Positions 46,510 to 59,082 of a stretch of DNA of 64,000 nt are shown piece by piece. Origin of the DNA: Phyto melanocephala (lineage: Eukaryota > Arthropoda > Insecta > Diptera > Rhinophoridae). The notes under the pieces are model-generated. The model was not told where the DNA came from and ran no database searches. It worked only from the letters and a program-made list of their open reading frames with translations. Made by a program: the position numbers and the translations under genes. Numbering within the stretch: position 1 is the first letter of the stretch; every line of letters begins with the position of its first letter. The DNA lies in NCBI GenBank assembly GCA_941918925.1, contig OW799237.1, positions 2,771,201 through 2,835,200 on the forward strand. The letters are read 5' to 3'.

Positions 46510-47500
46510 AATATTTTACAAGGTCCAAATTCGAACCAAATTGCTACTTTGTGCCACCGCTTTGCATTCGAATTGTTGAACTTGCACCTTTTTGCTTTAT
46601 GACTAAGTCCAATGGTAGCATTCTTAGCATATGTTACATATTCCTACATTATCCTCTGTACTTTCTCAAAATTTTGCTTATCACTTGACAGAAGTTCGGG
46701 CACCAGACAACACATGCGTAATTAATCGTTTGTCTCATCAGTACCGTGGTATTTCTCTTTTTTTAGACACATTAATTTCAGTTCCAGAAGTATTAATAAT
46801 CCAAAGGTTTTTTCCGTGTTATTTGTCAGTATTTGTGGTTAATCCAATTTAACAACACCATGCCTCAACAACTTCGTGTGGTCTTCATCGACTTACCACT
46901 TACCAAAATTGCCACATCAGCTGCATACTCTATTGGGTAAATGCCCATTGCCTTTATCTGGAAATCGTTGATTACTCTTCCCCACATCCCGGTTCATCCA
47001 TTTTTTTCATAATAAAATTTTTTTCATAATAAAATTAATACTTCGCTCGTAGGAAGTATTTGTCAGACTATTAAAAGGGATCTTATCTAGAGCGCTACCT
47101 ATACCTATAAATACAAATAAAGTGGCATCACTATTGAACATTTTTCTTTTAGCAACCCTCACTAGTCAGTTTCTGTAGATCTGTCAGCGTGCTGGCATTT
47201 ACTTAGTGATCTATTCATCATAGTTTTCCCGTTCATAAAATCTGGCAACACTCTTTCTATTACCCTCAACAGAAGAGATGTGATACAAGGTGATGTTATC
47301 TGCCTCCATGTATGTTTGTTGTTTCAAACCCCCTAGTATGTTATGATGCCACACAAACTCCAACATTTTTTTGTCGCCTGCTGTTATCATGTCCACGACA
47401 AGTGTTTACCATTTCCGCCTACAGAAATCCATCAGATTTCTCACCTGTTCTGAAGAATAGGAGTCTTTTATTATACGAAATTCAAGCCAATATTGCCTGC
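46510..47500 (-). pseudogene. LOA-clade reverse transcriptase relic
   Basis: On the minus strand, in order across several frames, are these LOA-type RT landmarks. CQHADRSTETD (about 47167-47200; family QHAYxxGRSTETAL). ALDKIPFNSL (47066-47096; family DIEGAFDNVxFxSL). GRVINDFQIKAMGIYPIEY followed by AADVAILVSGKSMKTT (about 46885-46985), the YADD box with its first Asp changed to Ala. NYACVVWCPNF (46691-46724; family LTYAxVVWWPAL). MLPLDLVIKQKGAS (about 46580-46622; family LLPLDLxIKxxAA). Spacing between ALDKIPFNSL and the YADD box is far too short, so the PQGxxLSPLLW block is deleted. Many stops and frameshifts are present. The five blocks in correct order make the assignment firm despite the decay. 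Confidence 0.75.
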
Positions 47501-50500
47501 TAAAAATACTATTCTAAATACTATAATAATATATTTATTATTAATCATAATATGATTGCTTTAACAAATAAGCGCAAACGAGACTCCAAAAATGTTTACA
47601 GTTAAGATTTGGTGCTGGTTTAGCGAATTATTTTTGAATGCCAACAGCCATAAGAATATCATCAAGTTATGACCAACTGGGTAGAAGAGAAAACTTTTTA
47701 TATGTCTTGTTAAAAGTTTATTATATTCTTGCGTACAAATATTGCATACAACATCATGCTTAGACGAATACGTAAGCATTAACAAACTAGAGATATAAAA
47801 CGTTTTTTGTTTTAGCTGTTGCGATGAAACTTGTCAAAAAGTTTAAGATAGTTGCTTATTTTCTACTCACATGAACCTTGTGAATTTTGTTGTCGCAGCA
47901 AATGTAAATACACTGAGAGAAACGGTTGGGGAAATTTAATGATAGATTTATAATTCTGTAAAAGAAGCAATTTATGGAAATTTTTTTATAAAAAATATTG
48001 TCTATGCCAGAGGGAACCGCTTCTTACAATTCGATAATTGGGGCATATAGGGTGTAGTAAAATTCGAATGCAATCAGTTATTTTCAAAAAAAAAAATTGC
48101 CGAAGTAAATCTTTAATGTAAATATTAGAAATAAGAGTTTGAATATTTTTAAAATTTTTCTTTAAGTTGCTGTGTTGACAAATTAAGAAATATGATACTA
48201 AATTTATTGTTTTTTTTGTGCACTGCAACTGTTTAGCTAAATTAATTTTCAGCTCTTCAAACTCTATATAAAAAGTTATTAAGATTTTTAAAATTTCCCC
48301 ATAATACTGGTGGCAGGTTTCTAAAAAGTGTTACCTTAAACATTTTTTTCTGTGCCTCTACTTATATATATTGCTTAACAAGCCTTGCATATGTTGAACG
48401 TTTGAGTGCATGTGTGAATGAATTTTTTTTTTGCCACGCATTTCCTTACTAATATCCTGTGATATGCTTTACATGTCGCAACACTGAACTTTTACTTTAC
48501 GAGTATATTGTTGTCGTTTTACAAAAGTTTAAGTTACTGTTAAACTTTTCTTTCTTTCACTCACTCACTTAGTTTTTTTTTAGTCTTTTATTTATTTCAG
48601 TTTTTATTTGAAAATTCTTTGCTTAGATATGAAATAACTACAAGACAACAACTAGCGACAAAACTATTAACTGCAGGGAAACTTTACAACTAAGACAACG
48701 CAATGCATACAAGCCGCCAGTTATTCTAAATGTGCGTGTGGGAACGAGGAACCCTGCAGATACAAATTGTAAAAGGCAGCTGTTAATTAGTGTGACAATT
48801 TCATTAGATGATGACAATTATCGTTAAATAGATGACAAAGAAAGTGTTAAGAAATATAAATTTCGTAAAAATTATATCTTAAGAAAATAGCATTTTAAAA
48901 TGTACTAGGAAGAGAGAAAAAAAAATCTTTCAATTGGAGTTACCATATTTAACGCAAAAAACTGCAGGGTTCATATTTACAAGTGTGTCTGAATGTGTTT
49001 ACAAGGATACATATGAGCAACTAAAAGTTTTCCATTTTACATTTCTCATTATTATGAGAATATTTTGTTTTTGCTACAAAACAAGGTATAAAATTGTTAA
49101 GAAATGCGTAAAAATTCTTGACACGATCTAGTGCAACATCAAAATCTAGAAGGCAACAGCATCACATACATACATCATGGGAATGTGCACTAGTAACTGC
49201 GGAATACATTAATGACAGCACTATTACATACATGCATACATGTAACATTAAGCTTGAACGTGTAGCATTGCGAGCATGAGATAAATATAATTTAATTTTA
49301 AATTGCGAGCACAATAGTAAATTTATTCAAATTTAAATTTTTATGATTAAATTATTACTTTGAAGTCGTCATGGCGTAGGGAAATTAAGAAGAATTACGA
49401 GTTGTAGTGGCAAACTATAAACAGAGAATGATATAAAGAAATTCTGGTGCAGAAAACGGTAGTAAATAATAGGAACTGAAAAATTATATTAATAGAACAA
49501 AAGAGTATTTTTCAATATAAAATGTATCTCTAACTTTTTAAGATAAAAACTTGTACATCATGTACATCACAGCATGGTTAATTTGTAACAAACTTCAGAG
49601 AGTATTCACGAAAGATTTTCTTATAATTCCCGAATACACTTTTTTGATTATGTTCACTACATACTTGACATCCATAAATATAAAATTTTTCAATAATGTA
49701 CTACAGCGCTATCGAGAAAATTAAAGCAGTATTCGATAAGTGTTTTAAAAAACGGAAGAAATCTTAAAAAAACCTTAAAATTAATTCAGTGATTAAATAA
49801 AGATAAAAGATTTCGATCATAGCGTTACCTAGAGGATAACAATTTTGGCATTATTGTTTTCTCTTTTAAATATATCAATTATACCCCAGGCAGTGGTCTT
49901 TGCTGTTGACAATTAACATCTGCTTGTTATTAAAAATTCACTAATGACATTAAAGATATTAACTATGTGGTTCTTATGGGATCATATGACAACTTTTGGT
50001 AGTTTTTACCCGATTAAATTTTAATATTGTGTTCAAATGTATAAGTTTATCATCTAAAATATTTTTACTGACAAATTTCTAAATTTTTTCTGTTTATTAT
50101 ATTAAAGTGAACAAAGTGTAGACGTTTTGCTGACAATTAAAAAAAATTAAAAAAGAGACAAAAGTGACTAGTAGACACTTGACCAAAAATTTCCTACAGG
50201 GTATATAATGGTTTCAACTTCGAATTCATTGTTTTAGAAATCAAATTCAGAATTTATCAAACCATATTCCGTATTTTGAATATCCCAGTAAGACTGATTT
50301 TAATAAATTTTATTTTTAAAATTCTGAATTTGTTCCAAAAAATAAAATTGAAAATATATCGCTCTTTTTAAATTTAATAAGTCTTTAGAAATTACAAGAT
50401 TCCATGTAAACAACCAACATCCTAATAAGCCAACCTCCGCTTCTCCGACAACATAGTTAAAGAGTAATGACTTAATAATGAAAACGGAAGTAATTTTATG

Positions 50501-51250
50501 TTCATAAAGTTTAAAATTTTCCCTCCAAAAATTAAGCTTAATTTTTTTTTTAACAAAAAAGCTTATAACACAAGTGGGGTAAATCCAGGAGCAAAACCTA
50601 AAGTAAAGGAAATGGGAAAAATAACAGATAAAATTAATGTGAAAAAAAAAAGAAAATGAAAAACAATAGAGTTAAGCAAATTGGCACAGTCTTTTGTTCT
50701 TAGCCATCTACAGACAAAGTATCATCATTTATTCATATTTTCTCTATCCATTTTAAGTTTTCCTATTCTAATTTTATGTTAAAACACGTTGCAAAGTTAT
50801 TTTAACTGGAGACGATGATGCCAGGACATCATCATCAACATCATCATCAGTTATTAAGGCAAAAAGAAACTGAGCTGAAAATGAAATTCTAAGGGTAAAG
50901 TACCATCATTACTTGCAGTAAATTTAAAATCAGCAGCTAATGTCCTTTTTTGTATGTGTTTCTTCTTTTCGCATTTTCGTTTGCCCTAACAGAAACCACT
51001 TATATAAGACCCATAATCAGCTCTAAAGCACGATTATCCTCTTTATTTTGCCGTTAACCAAGTTAAATGTTGAAGTTATTTTGAATATTATTTTTTTTTA
51101 TTACAAATTAAGCAGAAAAAAGAAAAGGAAGTTGAAAAGGAAGTTGACAACTTTAAACTTTATTTATATAAAAAAAAATATTTTTCAAAAAGGGGTAAAA
51201 GAAAAGAATTTTTAAATAAAAATTTAAATATTTGGAAAATGTTTATCAAT
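47501..51250. other. long AT-rich non-coding stretch
   Basis: No gene is supported. Frames at 47561-47785 and 47986-48228 (minus) and 48934-49131 (plus) have no recognisable domain. CATCATCATCA tracts lie near 50829-50850. Confidence 0.55.
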
Positions 51251-51269
51251 TAATTAATTTATAAAATTA

Positions 51270-51361
51270 ATGTTAATTGTAATATTATATTTTTTTTTCT
51301 TTTTAGGTAAATAAATATGCACTGATTTCACAAAATTTTAAAAAACTCCACGTAAGTAAAA
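51270..51361 (+). promoter_or_regulatory. candidate recursive-splice site / 45-nt cryptic exon
   Basis: An uninterrupted pyrimidine tract (TTTTTTTTTCTTTTTAG, ending 51306) is followed directly by GTAAAT. A strong donor, GTAAGTAAAA, begins at 51352 after CAC, delimiting a possible 45-nt exon (51307-51351). That segment is a multiple of three and open only in its first frame, giving 15 codons. Branchpoint-like TTAAT sequences lie upstream (51250-51275). The layout matches the 19.25-kb site, including the same GTAAGTAAAA donor. Function as a ratchet point or microexon is inferred from motif order only; either half could be chance in AT-rich DNA. Confidence 0.45.
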
Positions 51362-54300
51362 TGTTTAATAAGTGTTAATATTTTACACAGATATTAAATG
51401 ACATGAAATAGGGGGTTATTTAAACGACTTAAACATTTCCAAAAATTGGTTAATAGCAGCTAAAATTGTAAAGATATAATTAAGTGAGAATACCAAACTG
51501 AGAAGAATCAAGTCTTTCTATTTAAAATTTAATATATTTCTCAGCAAAAAGCAGTCGTGAGACGAAGTAATTTTTAATGTTGAAATATAATTGTGTGGGC
51601 AAAAGCAATATCGGTCGAAAAAGTTATCTTTCGTTATTTTTTTATTCCGGTAAACACTTCTGATTTTAAGACTCTCACACTCTCCACAATGTTGCCATAT
51701 TTTCTTATAATAAATATGACTGTTGGTGTACTCTAATATTTTAATATTTTTACTTAATCACGCGAAAAATTACTTAGTGGATTTAAATAAAATTTGTCAC
51801 ACAGCTATATGGGAACCTGAATAGGAACCTGAAAGTCTACCTTTCGTGCTGATAACTACGCATATGAAGTCGCGAGTACAGGCTTGTAAATAAATAAATA
51901 TTCTATGGAAATAAAATAAGTAAACACGTAATTGGGTAAGTCATGATTTTGTGGTTTTTATGGGCAAGCACGTATGCCTTAAAATCATATTTTTCAGGAG
52001 ACCTACAAAACCGTTTAATATAAAACAATGGGTTAGGTATTGAACTTTTTGAACTATTTTCACTATTCATGTCAATAAAGATCCAAAAATTTTTTTATAA
52101 AAATTTCAGACAAATATCATTTAAAAATTAGATCATAGCGAATAGCAAAATAAACAAAGTGGTCCGAAGACTAAAAGTGTGTCAACATAGGTTGTACACA
52201 AGTAAATTTATCTGAAAAATGTTCAGAAAATAACTTTCATATGTGTTCAGAAACAACAACGTATGTGGTTGTGTGTTTTTCTAAGAAATTAAATAATTTG
52301 CCATTAAGCACACGTAAGTCAACATACTGGGTTAGTGCTGAACGCTTTTTAAATATATATAGAAGTTACGTTGTTATGCCACTAAAAATTCGAAAAAGGG
52401 TCCATCTTGTTTAAAAAATTTTTTAAATCAAGTAAAGGGCATTCAAATCCAAACAATATGGTATTATTAACTCAAAATCATAAAAAACGAACATACGCAG
52501 TTGTCAATGAAAACCGCAGAATTGTCATAGTGCTGTCACAATTTTCCAAAAAAAATTTAAATAATTTAAAATAATTGAATAATAATAATTAAAATTTTCC
52601 TAGATATTCTGTCATTACCACATAGACCTTATAGCCCGAAAAATCAAATTAAATATAAAAATTAACATAAGTTAAGAAGTCTTAGGACCCTTTTTATTTA
52701 TAAAACAATCTATACCCTATTCAGACAGATATTTTTAATTTTTTCAATTTAGGGTTGATTGAGCAATTAAAATATTAAGAAATTGTCTACCACTTTTTTA
52801 AGGGATTTAATTTAGAGCTTAATAATATTTTTAGTTAAATATAGCAAAACAAAAAAATTTTCATTACTGGCATCCATAAAAATTAATTGTTTAGATAATA
52901 ATAGAAAACAACAACAACAACAACAGTATTAAAAAATACTTCAGTTCAAAAGGAATCGTTACATTTTATGCTTAAGTTTTACTATTTTACTCACAAAACA
53001 AAATGAGCAAAATGAAACAAAAAAAACATAAGATAAAATCAAATAAAATCAAATAAAAAAATAGAGTATGAAATCAGGTATTTATGTTGAACAAACACAT
53101 TAAGAGAGAACTAAAATGGTATTAAAATGTTAAAACATTGCTACTGAAAATTGATATTGACTTTTAAACTTTTTTTACATGATTTTTTATTTTTGCTAAA
53201 TGTAGCGAAATTTTGTAGTCTGGCAAGTAAAAGAAAGCAAAAAAGTTGAATAAAAAAAATAAAATTTAGGAACAAAACCGAATGCTTTCTAAAGTTAAAA
53301 AAAATTGCAAAAAGGTTATAAGAATTTCAAAAAATTTCACCAAATGGAATCCATTGCCAGAGCTATTCTAATCAACGATTTAACTTACAATTTAATGCTA
53401 CGGGAATACGGGAAGTATTTAATTAAATTTTTTATTTTTACAAAACCACATTTTAGATCTTTATGTTTTTATGCTCTCTCACATTGTTTTATGCCATAGA
53501 TGCCCAAAAATATTTTGCAGCCGTATTAGTGAGAGAATTTTAATTTTTTTATCAAAATTTAGTGACAAAAAATTGTTTTGATTTTTTTTTAAATATAAGA
53601 AATGCAGTTCATGCTGAATTTGCTATTTTTTCAGTTAAAAAAAATAAGCGTAAAGATTTCCATTAAAATTTAATACAAGAAATTGTTTTGAGTGCAAAAA
53701 TTAATAAAAATGCATTGAACTCTGAATTAATTATTTCTTTACTTGTTAAAATGGAAAATTTTCAATAATTTTTGCAATTTTAAATTTGACTTTTTTAAAA
53801 AAAAATATTTTTCTGATTTCATCATAATTTTTTTACGCACTCGTCACTCTCTAATGGACGAATAAATTAAAGAGCAAACAAATAAATAAGGTGGGGTTAC
53901 GAACAACAGTTTGATGAAATGGGCACCTATATTTTTTACATTAATGCTTTCGAAAGCTTTCTTATTTTGTTTTTCTTTTTACGGAAAATTTTTTCTACAA
54001 TATCTTTTTTGTTAAGGAAGATAGAGTACCTCTTGTAGGGTGTAGCACAAATATTATTTAATCAAAATGTTATAATGTTATTCAATTCAACTCTGCAAAT
54101 TCAATAAGAGCCATGACTGCAGAGTCAATTAAGTATTAGGATTTCAATTGTTTAGGCAACAACAAAAAAATAATAAAAAACAACAACCAAGAGTGTTAAA
54201 GAAAAGACGATTCTGTCGGCATTTGTGGTGTTCTTTTTGCAGTCAAGAGATTTGCTAAGATGTTTACAATTTTTATAATGAATTTTAAATATTAAAAGAA

Positions 54301-57300
54301 GATGGAAATTTTATTCAATATTTATTATCCCAGTAAAGACTGTTTCTAAAGGGGTTACAATAAAGACATGCAGATATTGAAAGTTAATGGCGGTTCTATG
54401 ACAAGTCAGCAATAACTACAAATAATTGATCTTCATTGTTAAAGTTAGTGTTGGAGAGCAATCGTTAGGTGGTAATACTAGTTGACCAACAAGATTGTGC
54501 GCTTTAACCCTTAGACTTACGTCCGTGTGAATGTATAAGGCAAAGCTCTGCCTAAGTGTATGCTTTGTGTTTATTTAAAAGATTTCAGAGTAAAACTGAA
54601 AATTGATGTTACAAATCAGGTTATGCACTAAGATGTAGTGCATTGTAGTTTAGCTTAAAGAGGTCACATCAGCATAAATGGGTTCTATTAAGTGAAGGAT
54701 CTATGAGAGTAAGCTGTAGTTTATACAGAGCGCAATGCAACTAAAAATTACATTTATTAAATCCGTGACAGCACTTAAATCCAAAGAGATGAGTTAAACG
54801 ATACCACATTCCATACATAATTCATATAAAAGTCTATAAAATCAAAAAAGAATTTCATTAATATCTCAACTATTTGTTTTTTTAAATTTTGCTCATAAAT
54901 CCTGCCACCCTTATTGTTAAACCCTTTATTTCTATTCTTAGCTGTGCTATTTCTCTGCTAGCACGTTTAATTGAAAAACCAAGCATTCGCAGAAGTCCCA
55001 AGCAAAGTATGAACAAGTGTATGGTAAAGGCAATGTTATTTGTATTATAGACAAACAGCCAAGATTTTTCAATTCACAAATAATAAAAATCAAAGTCAAC
55101 AGCCAATTTAATCTATTTTTTACTTAATTCAATCTATTACAAAAAGGATAATATAAAAGAAGAGCAACGGGGATATGATACAATGAACCACTTTTGTTTA
55201 AAAATTTCTTGCCAGGGAATTCTGATAATAGTAAAGATGATTACTAATCTTCGCTAAAAGAGAGAGACAGTGAGGAAGGGAGAGAGAAATAGAAAAGTCT
55301 GGGAGATTAGAATAATTATAGAACTAGAGACAGAATGACATAGTAGTTTGTCTCTTGCTACGGTTGCCATGTGTAAGCGCAGCAGTTGAAAATTATAGTT
55401 TCAAGCATCATAGTAGTATGTTGAGTTGGCAACCCTGTAAATAAAATTGTTTCATCAGTTCGCTAGATGTCATTTATGCGTAATCTTAGGTTCTATCATT
55501 CTTGGGATATACATCAATTATATAGACAGTTTAACTACAGGGATATGAGAAGTGTAACGAAAAAATCACTCTTAATATTGTCAAAAAAAATTTTAAATCT
55601 TTTGTTTTTTTTTTGAGCCACGAACTACATACACGCGCTCTTAATTGATTACACCAAGAACAAAATCACTTTGTGTGGCAATCAATAGATATTAAAGTAT
55701 GGACCACTAACATTTTTTTGTTTTTATAAAACCTAATAGTGAATGGGAATTCAAGGGTTTGTTACATTGTCTTCTATTTGATATGACCCAGTGAAGGATT
55801 TTTTTATTTTTTTTTGAATTGATTTTTTATATTCTTGGCCTGCAATATCTGCAATATACCCCCTTCACTCTTAGGGCATATGTTTTAGTTATTTAACAGC
55901 ATCTGCTTTTACTTCCTCTTAACGCTTAAGGGAACCTACAGATTGGTTTGTGTAAGTGCGTGTGTATTTGTATTGGTTACTTTTAACACGTTCTAGTTTA
56001 GTTGTTTTGTAGATTTTTTTTTGCCATTTTGTTGCCAATTTTGGTGTTTACTTTTTTTTTTTTTTGGTTTGTTTTGTTATTTTCAATTTTCTATTTTGGC
56101 CTCGATTACATGTTTTTGGCAACGAAATTGATGTTGTCTCTTTTTTTGATGGCAAATCATTTGTCCTTTAGATCCATCAACTAGCAGACAAAGAAAAAAA
56201 ACAGGAAAAAATAATGGAGGACATACAATATTTTACAAACGAGTGTTGTTAACGTTTTAGGAATTAGTTTTATTGATCAGGTCAATATGTTTTTTTGTTG
56301 CTTCTTTTGGTGTTTTGAAATTTTTGTTTGTAGTTGAATGCTGCAAGTAATTTGAACAAAGTTAATGGAACTTCAAGGTGCAGTGAAAAGAAAATAAAAA
56401 AAAAAAAATAAACAAGTAAATGTAACATAATCACACTTTATTAAATCACAAATTATTTTTAATTATCAAAAACCAAGCTTGTCAATGAACCATATTGACC
56501 TCTGCCAAAAGTTCACTATTTTGCTAACCTTGTGATGTTTGTTTGTGTGGAGGGATGTAGAATTTTTTAAGATTTCAAAAGCTTTAATTACAGTTTTTCC
56601 TTGTTCGACTACCACATTTCTTATTGCAAACGAAAAATCTAATTACATTGACTTTAAATTAGTTAATTGCCATTTTTCTCTCTCTCTCTCTCTTTTATTC
56701 CGTTTAATTTAGCTCATTACCTTGGTAAATATGGACTAAAAGACTTCACAAAAAAAATACTTTTTATTTGTATTTTGTTTTTTTTCCTCTTTCCTGCTCC
56801 CTATTAGTCTTCTTTTGCTGTTAATTTAACTGAATGTTCTTTTTTTGTTTTGTATTTGCCAAAGCCAAATTAAACAAACAACATGAGCAACAAAAAAAAA
56901 AAGAAAATCGAAAGAGCTAAACTTAACTTTACTTCAATTTTAATTATCCTTTCAAGTAAATTGTTGAAAAATTAAAATAGAATTCGCACAACCACTCACT
57001 AATACACGTGGCGAGTATGAAGCGTAAAAATAAATTTAATTGAAATAACAGAAGAAAAATTAAATGAAGCAAGAAGGTTGCTGTAAAAACGAAAATATAC
57101 AAGTACTACGAAATACAGACTCACATTCAAATAACACGTTAAAAAAGTAAATAAATGGAATCCTTACAAAAGTCATTTTGTTAAGACAAGGTTGATTTTA
57201 AATTGGAAAAGCTTTAATGTGAAGAAACTTGTTACAGCAATTTTCTTTATATAAAGAATTAAGGTAATTCTTTACTGGACCATACAACATTTCAATATTC

Positions 57301-58980
57301 TTTAATATATTTTTCAAAGTCTTTAGAATTCACCATAAAACAATATTTAACCAACATATCGACAATTCTGTACAAGGACAGCCTACCATCACCTGCAAAC
57401 TAACCACTTACAAGTGTGTTAAAATTAAAGCGAAGCACAAAGTTTCTTTTTACAAATTAAATACGAAAATTTATTTTCGCAACTTTAACTGCAAAAACAA
57501 CAACAACAACTGCTGCCACGATAATGAGTTTTTCTCAAGTATCTAGCGTTAAGGTAATAGCGTAAATTACACGAAACGTAAAACAACTAAAAAAGAGAAA
57601 TAAATTTAAGCTTCCAATTGCTGAGAAAAACGAAACTTTTCTTTCCCCTTCCTCTCAACACCTTGGCCAGGGTATTACCGACTACGAAACTGTACTTAAT
57701 TAAGAAAAAAGGATTTAAAAAACTATAAAAAAAATATATAAAGAAAAACTACTTGAATACAAGTATTCGTTCGTGTAGAGTAGTAGTCTACATGAAAGTA
57801 AGACTTAAAGTGCATACACGTACAGAAGCGTAAATTTAAATCTGTATGAAATTATCTACTTAATTTGTATAGAGTTTGTATGTTTATTTGAGAAAAGAAC
57901 AAGAGCGAGTGTACATATATGCAGGATAGATACGTTGCCTGTAGTGTACACTGTATAGTGTTGAGATAGTTTGGAATTATTTAGGTTGACAGTGTTAACA
58001 ATTTGTGCTTAAGGTCCAGTTAACATAATATGTAATGCACTATGGGTTAGTTCTTGTAAAAACTAATTAAAGCTTGTTCATAAGTATTTTACTTAAGGAG
58101 AGAATTTGTAAAATATGGTGATTAAAATAATTAGTTACATTTATCGTTCAATAATTTCTGTCTTTTTGTTCAGCTCAAGATCACATTTTTTTTATAAAAA
58201 GTTTTTGATTAATAATTAATATTTCGCTACCAAACAATGGGTAGCTTCTTCATGGCTAAATATACAAATTATGTCAACAAACAACAAATAACAAACTCAA
58301 AACAAAAAGGAAGAAATTATTAATATCAAAAAAGATCAAAAAACTTAGACGATATTTCTGTGGATTGGAGCTAAAAGAGCGAATGACAAAATATTTACTT
58401 TTGCGAAAATTGGAATTGAAATTTTATATATGCTTTCATAGTGACATTGGTCAGCATTTTATTTATGAAGCTGTTCTGGGTTAAGTATGACTTCAGCTGT
58501 TTTGCCATAATGAAATAGAGCAAGAAAACAAATCTAATGCAATGATTAACATAAAAGAGCAAAAAAATTACATTGGCCGTTTTAGCTCCCAGCCACAGAT
58601 TTAATCGTTTAATAATAAATATTTAAAAATTTTTGGTGAATTCACAACGTGTCTTAAGTGCTGTATTGCCATAATGTCGTAGTTGTAAGAAAAGAAAATT
58701 TAAAAGGTTTTAAAATATTACCATTCACAATACAACACTTTTTATTAGTTTCAAAATTTTTGTGACAATTCAACACTAAGAACTTTCTGTTAATACAACA
58801 AGTGTAAAATAAATTATAATGGGCGCCTCGGTAAGAACGCTTTGAAATAATTTATTTTTCTATGAGTAGGTTATCGGCCTACAGTAAACCTGCATTTGCT
58901 TGAAGAGGATGCCATAAATTGTTCGGAATCAGCGATTCAGAGAATAATTGTAGCGATTCTTCTCCTACTTCCTAATTTGT
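51362..58980. other. long AT-rich non-coding stretch
   Basis: No gene is supported. 51715-51890 resembles the interior of fly Helitron-like repeats (ACGCGAAAAATTACTTAGTG, then GTCGCGAGTACAGGCTTGTA) but lacks a CTAG end. Frames at 53305-53499 and 56002-56184 are AT-driven. A short TC run occurs near 56680-56693. 54420-54800 is less biased in composition but unreadable as coding. Confidence 0.5.
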
Positions 58981-58991
58981 TTGCCTTAGTC

Positions 58992-59030
58992 GGGATTCGA
59001 AACCAGTTTCGCTCTAACCAGTAGACCACA
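58992..59030 (-). other. tRNA-like A/B-box pair within the dispersed repeat
   Basis: On the minus strand, TGGTCTACTGGTTAG resembles a pol III A box and GGTTTCGAATCCC a B box. They are only about ten bases apart, too close for a tRNA gene, and no acceptor stem can be drawn. Copy 1 of the repeat has the B-box-like part in mutated form (GGTTTTAAATTCC) and lacks the A-box-like part. It may be the remains of a tRNA-derived SINE promoter or chance resemblance. Confidence 0.3.
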
Positions 59031-59082
59031 TTTGTACAGATGTGTTGTGAAAAAACGAGGTGATCTTGGTTTTTTGCTTATA

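Noticed and set aside
51715..51890. Fourth Helitron-like copy
   Set aside because: The interior wording is similar but there is no CTAG terminus and no GGGCGTGGC module, so it was left unassigned.
59058..59070. GAGGTGATCTTGG as the mariner terminal repeat
   Set aside because: The dispersed repeat at 36.1 kb has the equivalent text without a mariner, so this is host sequence. The better TIR starts at 59083.
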